Counted from the stretch's first letter, positions 23,936-35,394 are shown. The stretch is DNA of 64,000 nt from Lactarius indigo (GCA_025766275.1 JAFKAC010000001.1:1798001-1862000), one strand, 5' to 3'. A program made the numbers and translations. Notes: generated by a model from the letters alone, not told the origin.

Positions 23936-25805
23936 GCTGGGGACAAGATGACAGATGCCTGTGAGGGGTCTCGGCTGACCGGGCCGGGATTGGATGACCA
24001 CTGATGTTGGCTTACGTGTAAATCAGGCTTATTCCCTCAATTGTCCTCCCGGCATCTCCCCTTGCTTTCTATCCAGCTCTACTCCCCACTATTCTTGAAG
24101 CCCAGAAATAGCCCCGACAAATACGGATATTGAGGCTCAGAACCACAGTGTTACTCAACATCAACCTGCAACTCGGAAGCTACCCTTGGTACCGACAGTC
24201 GTGACATGGGGCGTTTGCGTGGGCAGTCTGGTGCTTTCACTCGTGTGGCGAGGTCGGCAGCTTGGTCAACACGGTTTCGTCGGATGTGCTGGATATGGCT
24301 CAATAATCACTTGCTATCTTCTCTCAAGCTCTTCTTGTTCAAGAGAACGCCAGACTGTCGCTATCATCAACGGTTCTAATGAGAGGCTTGAGTGCATGCT
24401 CATATCCCACCTCCGTGACCTCCTCAATACATGCATACAGTGACCCGCATCTCGCAGAGGAGCGTGGGAATGTGTCTAAGGCCTTCTGGACGAGCGTTCA
24501 ATCAACCCGCGAAGATAGTGACTTTTCTGTCATTGATTTCCCAATCCACAGGTTACTCGTACGCGAGGAGTGTGACTTCGCTGTCAGGGCGATAGATGCG
24601 TTCTGTTGGTGCATTGAACGTAAACAAGCTTGTACGAGCTGTCTGCAGGTGTGTCAGAAGAGTCTCTGGCATTGTAGCAAGCGTATCATGGTGCTTCTGA
24701 TCATTACCGCCCTGTCGTTTCCCTCTCATCTTTACAAGCCCAGACATTATCGGTCCACCTTCGGACAGAAACGATATCCCGTCGCCCGTATGACAGGACG
24801 CCACTTCGGGGCCTTGATAAGCTGATGGACGCCTTCGAGTTACCCACTTCCCTTAGTGGTCGTATCCACGACGCGTAACTGGCATGCATGTCGGCTACCC
24901 TTAGCATAGAGCACCGTGAAGATTCATCATTACCCTCACCTTACTTGCTCCACGCTAACAAATTCGGAATGTTGTGTTGTTACCCTCATGCCAGGCGAGG
25001 CCAAACCTTTGTTCACTGCGGCTGAAATATCGGCAGACGTGCTAGACATGGCCCAAGACACCCCGCATGCTCACAAACCATCTGTCCGATAGTAGGTCCG
25101 TACCCGGGGGCCTGCCTATGTACCAGGAGTAGTTATTGCAGAAAATACGTGCGGAAGTCATGAACGAGCCGGGCTCCGATCAGCTCAAGGACCAACTTGG
25201 AACATAGGAGACATTAGACCAGCTGTGACAGATATTGGAAACACCACCGCCCTTGGTGGTGTAATCACAGAATACACCGGCGCAGAATTTCGATCGTTGA
25301 CCGGAAATTTGTTAGGGGACGGGACGATTTGGCAACTGCGAGAATAGAAAACGATCAGGTCCTACACTAGAAGTCGGTGCTGATGTCTCTGTTTTATGTA
25401 GTAATCCACAAGTCGTCGACCTTGTTGAGGTGCAGTTGCGCAGTGGTGGCGGTCCCAGGAGCACTGCTCTGCGCTTCCGAGTCAAATCATTTGAGGTATT
25501 AGTTGGTAGTAGTCGTTAGGTAATCTGTCTTCGGGCATACAGTACCTACCTTGGTACCCACCTCTGAATGGAGAACTAACGAGGTCGATGTGCAAGTCGC
25601 CCTTCTCCATGGGGCCAAAACACCGCCCTCCTTCTGAGGGTGTATATCGCTCACGGGACATCGATGACAGGGGAGCGCGCACTCTGTGAGGTCCATCAAC
25701 CCATCCACTCAACAGCGCCACTTCAGGCTTCATCTTACAGTTATTCAAAGAATTCTGGTATTAGCATATTTCTACATGTCGGTAACTGAAATTTGAACGC
25801 ATAAG
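23936..25805. other. gene-poor interval
   Basis: No intact gene was recognised. Open frames at 24379-24825 on both strands show no known motif. The right half holds a decayed copy of the upstream region of PSF3, listed separately at 25168-25588. Confidence 0.45.
25168..25588 (+). repeat. copy A of a direct repeat: duplicated PSF3 upstream region
   Basis: This segment matches 29742-30002 in the same orientation. Shared blocks include GAGACATTAGACC, GATATTGGAAACA, GATGTCTCTGTT, ATCCACAAGT, CGCAGTGGT/CACAGTGGT, TTAGGTAATC, ATCTTCGGGC or GTCTTCGGGC, and CTCTGAATGGAG, which in the other copy contains the PSF3 start codon. Copy A has about 100 bp more in the middle and diverges just after the ATGGAG. 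It lies immediately beyond the 3' end of the NLR-like gene. Confidence 0.75.
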
Positions 25806-28800
25806 CTAAGGCTGAGCCACGGCACCATGTTCTAACAGCAGTTTCGTTATTTCATGGTGTCCATTTAACGAGGCCAGTTGGAATGGGGTCCTACCCCCCC
25901 CCGTCCTTCTCATCTACGTTTGCGCGGTAACTGAGTAGCACTCGAGCGACTTCAAGGAATCCCCGGCAAGAGGCTTCACGTAGTGGAGTCGAGGAGCTGT
26001 GGTCACATATATTTGGGTCCGCCCCATGTTCCAGCAATCGCCGCACGACGCCGACCCTCTTTCCCTCCGGATGGCCATTATAGCCGGATAGGCTGACATG
26101 TAAGGGAGTAGCGCCATTGGTGTTACTCCGCGAGTTGATGTCTGCCTTGTGTTCGAGTAGCACTTGAATAGCCTCGAGCTGCATATTGAATGATGCCACG
26201 TGCAGCGGTGTCCAGTTGGTGTTGCGAGCATTTACATCTGCGCCGTGATTGAGTAGCCACCGCATGATGTCGACGCGTCCATCAACCGACGCAATATGTA
26301 GTGGAGTGCAGCTATCTTGGCTTCGAAAATCTACCACCGCACCGTATTTGTGTAGCAAATTCATGATGCCGAAGTGTCCCTTGTATAAAGCTGCCGGAAG
26401 CGGGGCTAGGATGCGACCACCACCCGCATTTACTTGTTCGGGATGCTTCATGATTAGACGTTTTGCTAGGTCATAAAATCCACAGAGGGAGGCATAGTAA
26501 AGCGGTGAGCCGACCTGCGACGTCTGGGGCGTGAACCACTCCCAGTCTTCGTCGATGTCGTGCACTCGGAGCCACGCTGCGAAATATGGCTTGGAGCTGT
26601 CAAATAGGTCGTCCATCCCGTCCTGTAAGTGGGTTGACACCTTCTCGAAACGTGCATGGTCCACCCAGTGTTCAGCAGCGTATTCAACCAGAGGAAATCC
26701 ATTGGTATCAGCATGTTCGTCCAGCCGGAGCAGTGTTCCCAGGCACGCCGTTGCCAGGATTGTATGCGCCGCATTGAGATCAATATGAAACCACGAAACG
26801 TCTCCTTGTGACTGTGCGAGACGAGGTGATGTGAGGTATTCTTTTACCGAAAAGTGCGAGAACTGCACCACCCGCGAACCATAATCAGGGATGATGGCGA
26901 TCAAACTTGAACACGTCGAAAGCACGGCTTCCTCTTGATCGTCCCACCGCCAGTCCTCCTTCAACTTCGGAATCCCTCCAGAACCCGACGCCTGAAAATC
27001 AAACGCCAGTAGTTCTGCGAGCTCTTCAACCCGAAGGGGCCGGACAGCGACAGCAAGACACTGTAACAGACGACGAGCGTTATCCCTTTGAGCCTTGTTG
27101 ATGCCCCTTAAAATTCGCTCGTACGTCTCGTCCAGGGTCTCAGGCAATTCGTTAAGAAACTGACGAAGGTTCGGTGGAAAGCAATGTCGCAGCGCATCCA
27201 ACTGACAAAATACCCATCTGAACCTACGTGATAGTGTAAGAAACTGCAGCCAGGATAGAATAAATGTCCTCACATTCCGTCAGCTCTTTCTGTCAACGTC
27301 TCGATGACAAGGTTTTTGTCTTGTGTTCTCCACCTCCTCATCGCCGTACTCGGAGACGAGTTGACGACGTTTCGAACGTAGTCAGCGATATCCGTTTTTT
27401 GTCCACTTTCATCATGTAGGGAAACCGAACGAAACGCCAACGGTTCGAGGACAGCTCGGATGTCGACCTCTGGGCGACTGGTCGTGCAGATATGGAGCCC
27501 TTGGAGGTGAAGGTCAACAAGTTCCTTCACCAGTTGGAGGACTTCGTCACGAGGAGATGGAAACCCAGATTCGTCTGGACATTCGTCGAGCGCATCCAGC
27601 ACAATGAAAATTGGTTTCTGTCCCGGTAGTCTCAGCATCCCTTTCAGGCATCCTTTCAAAAGGTCGTCGCTCGGCTGACGAGTGCCATCTTCATGTGCTT
27701 TATAAACATGGTGGAGGATGTCACAGCAACGACTAGAGCGAGTAGAGAGCTGGAATATGAGAGAAAGTAGCAGGTCGTGACAGGTTTGCTTGCTGAGATC
27801 CTTGAAATCGAAGTAAAAGTAGGCCATGATGGCTGATCCAGCTTCGCACACAGTCATGATGTCTTGGATGACGGAAGAACTGGCGAAAAATAAGTCCCGA
27901 CAGGAAAGTAGGCAAGGAACAATATACCAGATAACGCTTTTCCCCGAGCCCGCTATGAAAATCGGATTTAGTTAGTCAGTGCCAGAAAGCGCGAACCCAA
28001 AAAATTCTGACGGAAACGCACGCTTTCCATGGATCCACAAGAGAGAGCCAGTAGATTTCCATTTGATGAAGATACTGCCTTGAAAGAACCACACCGCTGT
28101 TCCCTTGTGTTGAGCCTTTCGTGCAATGTTGTGGTTTGTGGACGGATCCGAGGGAGAGAGCCACGCTCGTAGGAGCTGTTTTATCTGGTTCCCTATGAGC
28201 GGGTTTACTGTAAGCACGAGCAGCGAGCAACGGGGACGCTAGGAGATGACAAACACTTGACTTCGTCTACATTGTTCGCCATCTGTTGGATAATTAATTT
28301 TGTTCCCTTGCCGTCTGAAATTAAAAATGTCAGAAGGTACCGATGGTGACTATCGGTGACTGGGTGGACACGCATCACGCACCGTCAATGACCACTTGGA
28401 CCTTTTCATCAACACATTGAACTCTGTCATCTATGTCCTCCACTTTGTCACCCACGCCGTCTACTTTGTCACCCACATCGTCGACCTTGTCACCCACATC
28501 GTCGACCTTGTCACCCACGTCGCCTACCTTGTCGCCCATGTCGTCTACTTTGCTGCCCATGTCTTCTACCTTATCGTCTATGCTCTCCACTTTACCATCG
28601 ACTATTTTCACGTCATCGCGGACAATGTGTGTTATCTTCAGAACTTCTGCAAGGGCCATTCGAGCTTCTTCTTGCGTCAATCTGTCTAGCTTCTTGACCG
28701 CATCCTCCAGATCAGTCCTTCCTGCTAATTTCTTCAGGAATTTTTCTACACGTACTTCAATGGGGTTCAGAGACAGCCAATCGGGAACTCACTTGCAGAC

Positions 28801-29434
28801 CCCCGCCTGAGCTCTTTCGTTGCGATCCCAAAGATCGTAAGCACCTCCACCATTATCTTCGTGATTATGTTTGTCATCGCCGTTGTTGGTGTCACCTCTG
28901 TGTAAGATTCGAGCCGGTTGAAAAAGAACCCAATGCGTTCGAAGAGCTCTGCGAGAGCATCTTTGCTCGCCGCAACATCCTTGGCAGCCTATAAGACCCG
29001 CGGCATGAGAACGATCCGCCTAGAGAATAGGTAATGTACTTGCCAAAAGGAAGACACCGATGCCCGCAAAGATCACTTTTGCAGGGGAAAATATCTACAA
29101 GATATATATCAGAGAGGCGTACATTGGCTCAAATGTCGAGGCTTACCAGACTAACACCCTCGGACACGATGGCAGAAAACGCGTACAGGACATTCACAGT
29201 TGGGATCAGCCACTTTGTCAATCTCTCGTCGCCACTGTGAACTTGGTCGAATTCCTGAACTTGGTTCTGAAGCACGGAAAGGATAGCGCCAGTCGAGTCG
29301 CATGATTGTAATTGGGATGCAAAAGGATGTGCGATAAGATCCTTCTTGGTCTGCTTTTGGTACGATTCCAAGGCAGCATCGAAAATGACTTGGAAACGTG
29401 AGGAAGCTGTAGCTGTGGAGGGCGTCTGGGACAT
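25806..29434 (-). CDS. NLR-like receptor: Goodbye - coiled coil - NACHT - ankyrin
   Basis: The ATG at 29434 opens a fungal STAND N-terminal Goodbye-type domain: FQVIFDAALESYQKQTKKDL, then FASQLQSCDSTGAILSVLQ, then RLTKWLIPTVNVLYAFSA. Next come a helical segment (ELFERIGFFFNRLESYTE), FLKKLAGRTDLEDAVKKLDR and a DKVDDVG-repeat coiled coil. The NACHT NTPase follows, with Walker A split by an intron (HGK-PGSGKSVIWYIV) and Walker B IFIVLDALDECPDESG. A winged-helix-like part precedes C-terminal ankyrin repeats (CTPLHIASVDGRVDIMRWLL, WTPLHVASFNMQLEAIQVLL and others). Such proteins are innate-immunity or allorecognition receptors in filamentous fungi. A run of nine G at 25894-25902 puts a stop right after NVDEKDGGG. 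With eight G the frame continues through a last repeat, RTPFQLASLNGHHEITKLLL, to the stop at 25806. It is flanked by direct repeats. Confidence 0.85.
28441..28590 (-). repeat. coding 21-bp minisatellite
   Basis: About seven tandem 21-bp units, plus-strand form CTTGTCACCCACATCGTCGAC with variants, encode the heptad DKVDDVG or its variants on the minus strand. They lie within the linker between the Goodbye-type domain and NACHT. The central units are nearly identical and the outer ones diverged, as expected of a minisatellite that changes copy number. Each unit adds one heptad of coiled coil without disturbing the frame. Confidence 0.85.
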
Positions 29435-29741
29435 GGGGAAGTGGCAACTGTGGAGGATCGAGGATGATCTGCGCACAAATGAGGGTGGGAAAACTAGACA
29501 GATGGCGTACACCGCCTCATGTCAAGGCTCCCAACGAGGCGCCGGCGAGCGCCAACGCGTACATAATGGTGCGTGAGTGATACAGTAGATGCCCCGAGAT
29601 GACGTCGCTTGCGCTGGAATGATATTGTGATATCAACGATCGCCGGGTGCGAACGCATGCGCGATGCTTACACGTTCATAGAGAACGCGTCCTAGATAGT
29701 TTGGAGCTGCGTATACGTTGTGTACTTTGCGACTACGCGCT

Positions 29742-30002
29742 CCGATCGGCCCAAGGACCAAACAGTTGAGACATTAGACCGACTGCTGTAGATATTGGAA
29801 ACAATGCCGCCCACGGAGAAGGAATAGTTGTAGATGTCTCTGTTATCCACAAGTTTCTGAACCTGTTGAAGGTGCGGTCGCACAGTGGTAGCGGTTCAAG
29901 AAGCCCCGCTCCCGGCATTGGTGGTTATTAGGTAATCCAAGAATTACTATCTTCGGGCCTCGGGCTCGGGCTATGTTGGGTCTCCAGACTCTGAATGGAG
30001 GA
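29742..30002 (+). repeat. copy B of the direct repeat: upstream region of PSF3
   Basis: This is the counterpart of 25168-25588 in the same orientation, about 4.5 kb away. It covers the probable promoter and 5' leader of PSF3 and ends at its first codons. It lies upstream of both PSF3 (+) and the NLR-like gene (-), which are divergent, so it is also close to the receptor's promoter. Confidence 0.75.
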
Positions 30003-30906
30003 CGATTATTATTCGATAGATTCGATTCTTTCAGAAAATCAGGTACATCGTTGTCTCTGCCCAGGCGTGTCCACGAGCATATCCACCTTTTGCACAGAAA
30101 ATACAATGTACCTTCAAGGTCGATATTCCTGACATGGGTCATCTCGAAGGCGGCCATGAGCGCGACGTACGCATTGAGGGTGTGGAACGTGTAGCTTTCC
30201 TCCCTCACTGTTCTTGATAGATCAAGGCCCAAAGCAAGATCCAATTGCCGCTATGGCTTGCATTTATCCTCATATACTCGTGAGTGTGTGTCTGCTTGCC
30301 TTGGCCACCAAACAGACGGATTCATCTTGCAGCGACTACGTGGATTTCGCCGTCCCTACTCCATTCAGCTCGCGCGTGCGAAACGCGCTCAACGCAGAAG
30401 CCAAGAGCGTCAGGCTCTCAGCGCTAGTGGGCGCAGGTGGACATTGGTATGGCTTTGGGAAGATTATCATGCGACTGTGAGTTGATCTGTCTAACGCGCC
30501 GGTCCCACTTCTCATGTTTCCGCGGCAGCCTCGACGACACACAAGCCAATGAGATGTCAGACTTGCTCACAAAGGCACGTTTCGACATGTTCCTGTATAC
30601 GCGAGGTCCCGATCACATGTTGTTTTTTTTTTTCTTTCAGACTTTTCGGGATCGTCTCGCCGAAGTGATTGACCAGGCGCAGCATTTCGCCGCTCTTGGC
30701 CCCGCGGGAGGGGGTGGTCAGTCGGGTGACTCTGCGCTTGCATTTAGGGAGGGCCTCGAGGTAACCGAGAGAGAGCGTGAGTCCCGGTCGCTCCCACTGC
30801 AGGCTACAACGTTTGTTGAACACTATGAAAAGTATTCTCACTCGCGCAGGAAAGCGCAAAGAAGACCAAACAGTGGTACGAGTCTACGGATAGGTTACGA
30901 CGATGA
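29995..30906 (+). CDS. PSF3: GINS complex subunit Psf3
   Basis: Eight exons join in frame: 29995-30042, 30098-30166, 30221-30279, 30333-30476, 30529-30574, 30641-30776, 30803-30810 (8 nt) and 30850-30906, giving 188 aa, the family's length. Landmarks: MEDDYYSIDSILSENQKIQC, TFKVDIPDMGHLEG, KIQLPLWLAFILIYSDYVDF, AVPTPFSSRVRNALNAEAKS, VRLSALVGAGGHWYGFGKII, TFRDRLAEVIDQAQHFAALG, and the end KKTKQWYESTDRLRR. Psf3 is part of the GINS tetramer in the Cdc45-MCM-GINS replicative helicase. The intron after TLLTK-type sequence (30575-30640) starts with GC rather than GT. It is 66 nt with no stop, so retention would add 22 residues. The gene is tail to tail with PKR1, 40 bp apart. Confidence 0.93.
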
Positions 30907-30946
30907 ATGCGCATCTCCGAAACGTCCCGCATCCGCGAAGGGGCCA

Positions 30947-31305
30947 TCAGAGCGTCTTCTTCGTCTCGGAGCTTGGTGACGATGACGTATGAGCTGCCAG
31001 TTCCGTCTTTTGTAATTCGTTGACGAACCTGTAATCGCTCCCGGTTGTAATTTACAAAACCCCGATGACAGCACCCGAACTTACCATTTGATGCTCACCC
31101 ATAGAGCCAGTTCGATCAGAAGCAGCGCAATTGGGTGGACGCTACCCCCGGATACAACGATAAGTGAAACCAATGTCAACGCCAGCAATGCCAGCACGCC
31201 ATCAACGAGGAGTAGAAAGGTCGGAGTTAGAGACGAGCCTGGCGTAAGGACTGCGGAAAGGAAGTCATTGTCTGACGTGTCCTCTCCTGGTCCGGGCTCG
31301 ACCAT
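30947..31305 (-). CDS. PKR1: V-type ATPase assembly factor Pkr1
   Basis: Exons 31085-31305 and 30947-31028 give 100 aa starting MVEPGPGEDTSDNDFLSAVL. The family core is TPGSSLTPTFLLLVDGVLAL, then a second hydrophobic helix (HPIALLLIELALWVSIKWFV) and a polar tail (NELQKTELAAHTSSSPSSE). Two membrane segments and the TPG motif match fungal Pkr1, an ER membrane protein needed to assemble the V0 sector of the vacuolar ATPase. The length agrees with the family. Confidence 0.85.
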
Positions 31306-31615
31306 GATGGATAGACTAACCAACTGCACCTGCCAGTGCAAAGTTCGGCAGAGTTCGGAGAATACGGCCCGATCATACAGTCAAGTATCGCCAAGAGCCT
31401 GACTCGGAGACTGCCAGTGTGCGCAGCAACACCTATCAATCTTCCTAAGTTGGGATTACCATATATTTAGAAGTGCGCACATAAATGTAAAACTAAAAGC
31501 TTGTAAGAAAACTATTGACTAGGTCAAGTCCATGGAAGAAGTCAGTGATATAGTGTATAATACGTGTGGTCTAAGTTTGATGCAAAAATCGCGAGTCCTT
31601 CGGAAAAACAAAAGA
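31306..31615. other. intergenic region
   Basis: This is the PKR1 promoter side plus the 3' flank of the arrestin gene. It is AT-rich near 31455-31530. No gene was recognised. Confidence 0.4.
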
Positions 31616-34037
31616 TCATACAGCCACGACGGCAGCGCGCATAGGGCCAGGATCGTATGCGGGTGGTGCATCGCCCAGTACACTCTCGTGTCCAGACACC
31701 AGGCGCTCGTACGCCAGCGTCCGCTGGAGCACGTCGCTCGGCACTTCCCCAAACTCTACGGGTGACATCAAACAGTCGATCCTAGGCGTGTTGCCTTCGC
31801 GTGCACGACGCTCGCGCTCGGCGACACACGGACACGCGGGGGACTGTGACGCTTGCATGGCGCTCTCGTCGAGCGTCTCGGAGTAGCGCGGCAGCGTGGT
31901 GTACTCCGTCCGTGCGTAGCACTGTCCGGGTTCCGGTCAGCTGAGGGATTTGGGGCAAGCGCGGAGGGGAGGAGGAACGTACAGAGAGGATGTGCACGGG
32001 CGTGCGCACGACGACCTCGAAGAGCCTTCGCTTGTTCGTCTTGGGATCCACAGGTGGGCCGTCGCCACGTGTGAGGCGCATCGTGAAGCGAAGAACGTGG
32101 GAGACGTGGATCGTGCTATCCCGACTTCTGCTTGTCGGGTGGAGCACGTTGCAGTCAGCCGGGAGGTGCAGGTTCGCATTAATGGGCCATGGGCCCGGCC
32201 CCAAGAATTGCGAGACTACTGTCGACGGGTTACCCTGGCGCCGGAGAGTAGAGAGCGGGGATTTCTCGTAGGCAAGTGGATCGTCTTGGTTCAGTGGAAG
32301 TAGTGGTTTTGTGTCGTCGCTACACTGCAGATTGAGGAGTTTATGCACGTTGGTGACAGTACGAGTCATGTTCATCCCGCTAACATAGCTATCGATACGT
32401 TCTAAAAACGGGAATGAAATGTTTCAAAAAGGAGCGACTCGCCCAATGCAAAGGAATTGCTTACCTTCAAGGTCTACGGCAAGTTTATACATCTGGATCT
32501 TGGCTAACGGCATGAATGACATCTTGACGTTAAAGGACGAGCCAACAGTGAAAACCTTTCCAGAAATGTGGAAGAGGTACTGCAACTGATCGTCCCAAGG
32601 TCTCTCAATCAGGACGTCACCTGTCGTCTCAACGTCCGATTCGGCGGGGATAGACACGACTTGCACCTCGCGAGTGGCGGAGAGCTTTGACGTGAACACG
32701 CCTGGTCGCCGAGCCTTGGCCACAAGCTTCCACTTGATGGAACCGCCATCACAGTCCAAAGATGTCGGCATGTGTGATGGAATCTCGAAGGAAATTGGGA
32801 ATGTATATGTTCCTGAACATGACAATCAGAAGATGGTCGACCCAGATTCGAGATAAGCCACGGACCTTTCCTGAACTCCTGCCATCCGTCTCCCACCTCC
32901 TTGTGCTCCTCCTCTAGTCCGAAAGCCTCACCCACCCTATTGAGAGCATGGTGAGAGAAGAAAGAATGCCGTTTTGTGTTATTCTTCTCCCGGCCGCGTT
33001 CCCGACCAGTTGGCTGCGGACTTTCCGAGCGACTCTCAACCGGAGAATCCGGCTGGGAACTTCGTCCAAAAATGGAACCAAGGCTCAAGGAAGCATGTGA
33101 CCGGTGACTCTTCCCGTTTGGGGTGTCTGTCCCCGTCGGAGTATTGCGGCTCCGACGGCTCGAGGAGCGCGACGGAGTCTGGCTCTCTTCTAGGCTCGCG
33201 GCGCGGGAATGTTCGAGACGTGGAATATCTATCAAAAACTAGTTCAGCAATAAGAGAGGAAGAGGCGGTGAGAGAATGCGTACGTGCGGGGGCTGGGGTC
33301 TCCACCGTCGGGGATGACGAAGATGACGAAGCAGGGGACAAGGCAAAGTGGGATGAGGTAGGCGTATGTACCGTCGCCGTATTCTCTTCTGTTGTCGGGG
33401 GAAACGAAAGTGGCGATGGTGCGGGTGGACGATTATGATGCGCCACCGGATCACGCTGAAATACGAGGTGATCTGCGCTGGATCGTCTCCGGACACGCCT
33501 TCCTCGCTGACCGGTCTCATCGGAGACATGGACAGGAGCGGGGGCAGTAAGGGCACGCTCTATTGTTGGAAATGGTGGGGGTGGGGGCGGGGGCGGAAAT
33601 GGGGGTGGGGATTGATAATGTTCGCTCTCATTTGCGTAGTGAGAGACGCCAGGGTCTACAGACAAAGACCGCCTGTTTGAGGGGGAAGGCGCAGCATGGA
33701 AGAAGACTTGTGTGGCGCTATAGATCTTGCGCGTCTCCGAGGTGCCCATACCTGGATTGGGCTCAGAAGGACAGTCGTTGCTAAGACAAGGGACGGACGT
33801 ACCCTCAGACCAAGAGGCATGAGATATTGCTTGTAACTCGACTTGGATGCTCGAAATCCTGGTAGCTTTGGAGAGATCCAAGGCCAGGAGACCTCTGATC
33901 ATAGACGGGGGAGAGGCGCCTCCACCCAGCGGGGACTGTACTCCCGCGACATCGACGGTACGAAGGATGACCACAGGTTCAGTAAGGGTGATCGTCAGGG
34001 AGTTTTTCGACGGAGTTGGTTGGGTCTGAGTCAACAT
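31616..34037 (-). CDS. alpha-arrestin (ART/Rod1-like adaptor) with PY motif
   Basis: The ATG at 34037 begins MLTQTQPTPSKNSLTITLTE. The arrestin N-lobe follows (MIRGLLALDLSKATRISSIQ, VELQAISHASW), interrupted by a long disordered insert of Pro, Ser and Arg with a proline run. The fold resumes with GTYTFPISFEIPSHMPTSLD and GGSIKWKLVAKARRPGVFTS. The C-lobe carries LIERPWDDQLQYLFHISGKV, FNVKMSFMPLAKIQMYKLAV, VLRFTMRLTRG and RRLFEVVVRTPVHILS. The tail ends ESVLGDAPPAYDPGPMRAAV. PPAY is a PY motif that binds WW domains of Rsp5/Nedd4 ligases. Such proteins bring the ligase to plasma-membrane transporters for endocytosis. Exon junctions near 33240, 32840, 32470, 32380 and 31930 were inferred from frame changes. 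The insert splitting the arrestin fold is large. Confidence 0.82.
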
Positions 34038-34076
34038 GGTCGCCCTTTGCAGGAGCAACTGAGATGGGCTAGCGGT

Positions 34077-35286
34077 TTACGAAGTTGAGGGCGATTCAAA
34101 AAAGTAAAAGGCATCCCTGTTATTTGAGAAGGAGCAAACCGGGCGGGATTCGGAGAAGTGATAGAATGACTTAAGCTCATCAAACCCTTTTACGCTTCGG
34201 GCGACCACGGAATCAACATGAACCCGGCGACCGAAGAGTGACTAATTTCATTGCCACGTATAGCTCACCCCTGGTCGGTCAGTGAATACTCGACCTTTTC
34301 CGTCAATTCGCTTCCAAAGCAGAACAACATCATCTCCGTCATCACCTCGGGCTGTTTCTCGTAAACGCAGGGTGTGTGTCAGCGATCCCGGTTGTGAGGG
34401 AGAGGTGTCCTCTTCGTCGAATGAGTATGTGAAGCCATCACAGGCACAAAGGGTGAACATACTGGACTCGAACGTACCAACCCATTCGAAATAACGATCG
34501 ACGAGACAGCCCACGCGATATGGCGGGTCACTCTGGCCTCCTAGCTCCACTTCTGGAGCGTGAACGGATGGCCTCAAGACTGGGAGGCTCAAGGATTCTA
34601 GTTTCGAATCCATGAGCACGAGGGACACGCGAGGTCTGAGAGCCCGTCGGATTTTTGTACATGACAGCTCGAAACAACACACATACTGGGACTCGTGTTC
34701 GGACAAAGACTTCAAAGTAGTGAGGGCGTGTGCGATCACGGATAGATAGGACGCGACGTTGTGGCTGTTCAATCGCATCAGTACGGGCCTCGAAGCTGAG
34801 TGACCGCAATTACGGGCCAGAGCTTCCATCACCATCAAGAAAATAAGACGACAATTCGTGAAGGAGTACGAGGCACGGTGAGGATATTTCTAGCTGGGAC
34901 GGTGCCCTTTCAGGACGCGCGACCCGGAGCATCGAGAGTGCCAGCGAGGCATGAGCCGGAGTGGGGGGGTAGCTAAGTGCAGGCGCTCAGCTCGTACACA
35001 GGGGAGAGGTATGAACCGAGAATACAGACAAGACCTCCACTCGGGATAAGACTTGGTATACGGCACCGAATCCCCCACATTCGTTCAACCAATCGTCGTT
35101 CAGGTCACGGAGGGCTGCGACAAAGTTGTCCCGCGATGGTGTCAAGAGGACGGCGCGTGTCCCTGGGCGGTTCGCGAGGTGAGTTAGGCAGAGATGTATG
35201 GGGGCCGAGGCATGATACTGCCCCTTGAGAAGCAATGTCGTAAATTCAGGCAATGCGGGACTGGGGAGTGGAAATAAGGTGGTCAT
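34077..35286 (-). CDS. unrecognised protein, head to head with MDM10
   Basis: The ATG at 35286 opens MTTLFPLPSPALPEFTTLLL and continues SAPIHLCLTHLANRPGTRAV and NDDWLNECGGFGAVYQVLSR. After an intron come VFYPPTPAHASLALSMLRVA and PCLVLLHELSSYFL. The frame changes by one base in a T-run near 34850, then continues as MVMEALARNCGHSASRPVLM, SYLSVIAHALTTLKSLSEHE, RRALRPRVSLVLMDSKLESL and DDVVLLWKRIDGKGRVFTDR. A strong GTGAGC donor near 34263 leads to a last exon, SLFGRRVHVDSVVARSVKGF, ending at the stop at 34077. The order of beta strands and helices could fit an ATPase-like or RecA-like fold without a Walker A motif, but I do not recognise it. The end lies only 39 bp from the arrestin start codon. 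Confidence 0.6.
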
Positions 35287-35394
35287 GACGCCCTTCCGTG
35301 TGATCGCCGCTCCGTCGCAGAGAGACGCTTCGGGATCGACTTGACCCGCGAGCTCCGCTGCACCCACCACGGCCAAACAGTTCATCACACTCGC

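Noticed and set aside
24379..24825. 148-aa plus-strand ORF in the gene-poor interval
   Set aside because: No recognisable motif, no splice-supported extension, and overlapping open frames on the other strand; not supported as a gene.
28441..28590. CRISPR-like short repeats
   Set aside because: The units are directly adjacent with no unique spacers and encode a coiled coil; this is a eukaryotic minisatellite.
28396..28810. Plus-strand ORFs made of repeated hydrophobic or Ser/Thr/Leu heptads
   Set aside because: Shadows of the 21-bp coding minisatellite of the receptor, which is read on the minus strand.
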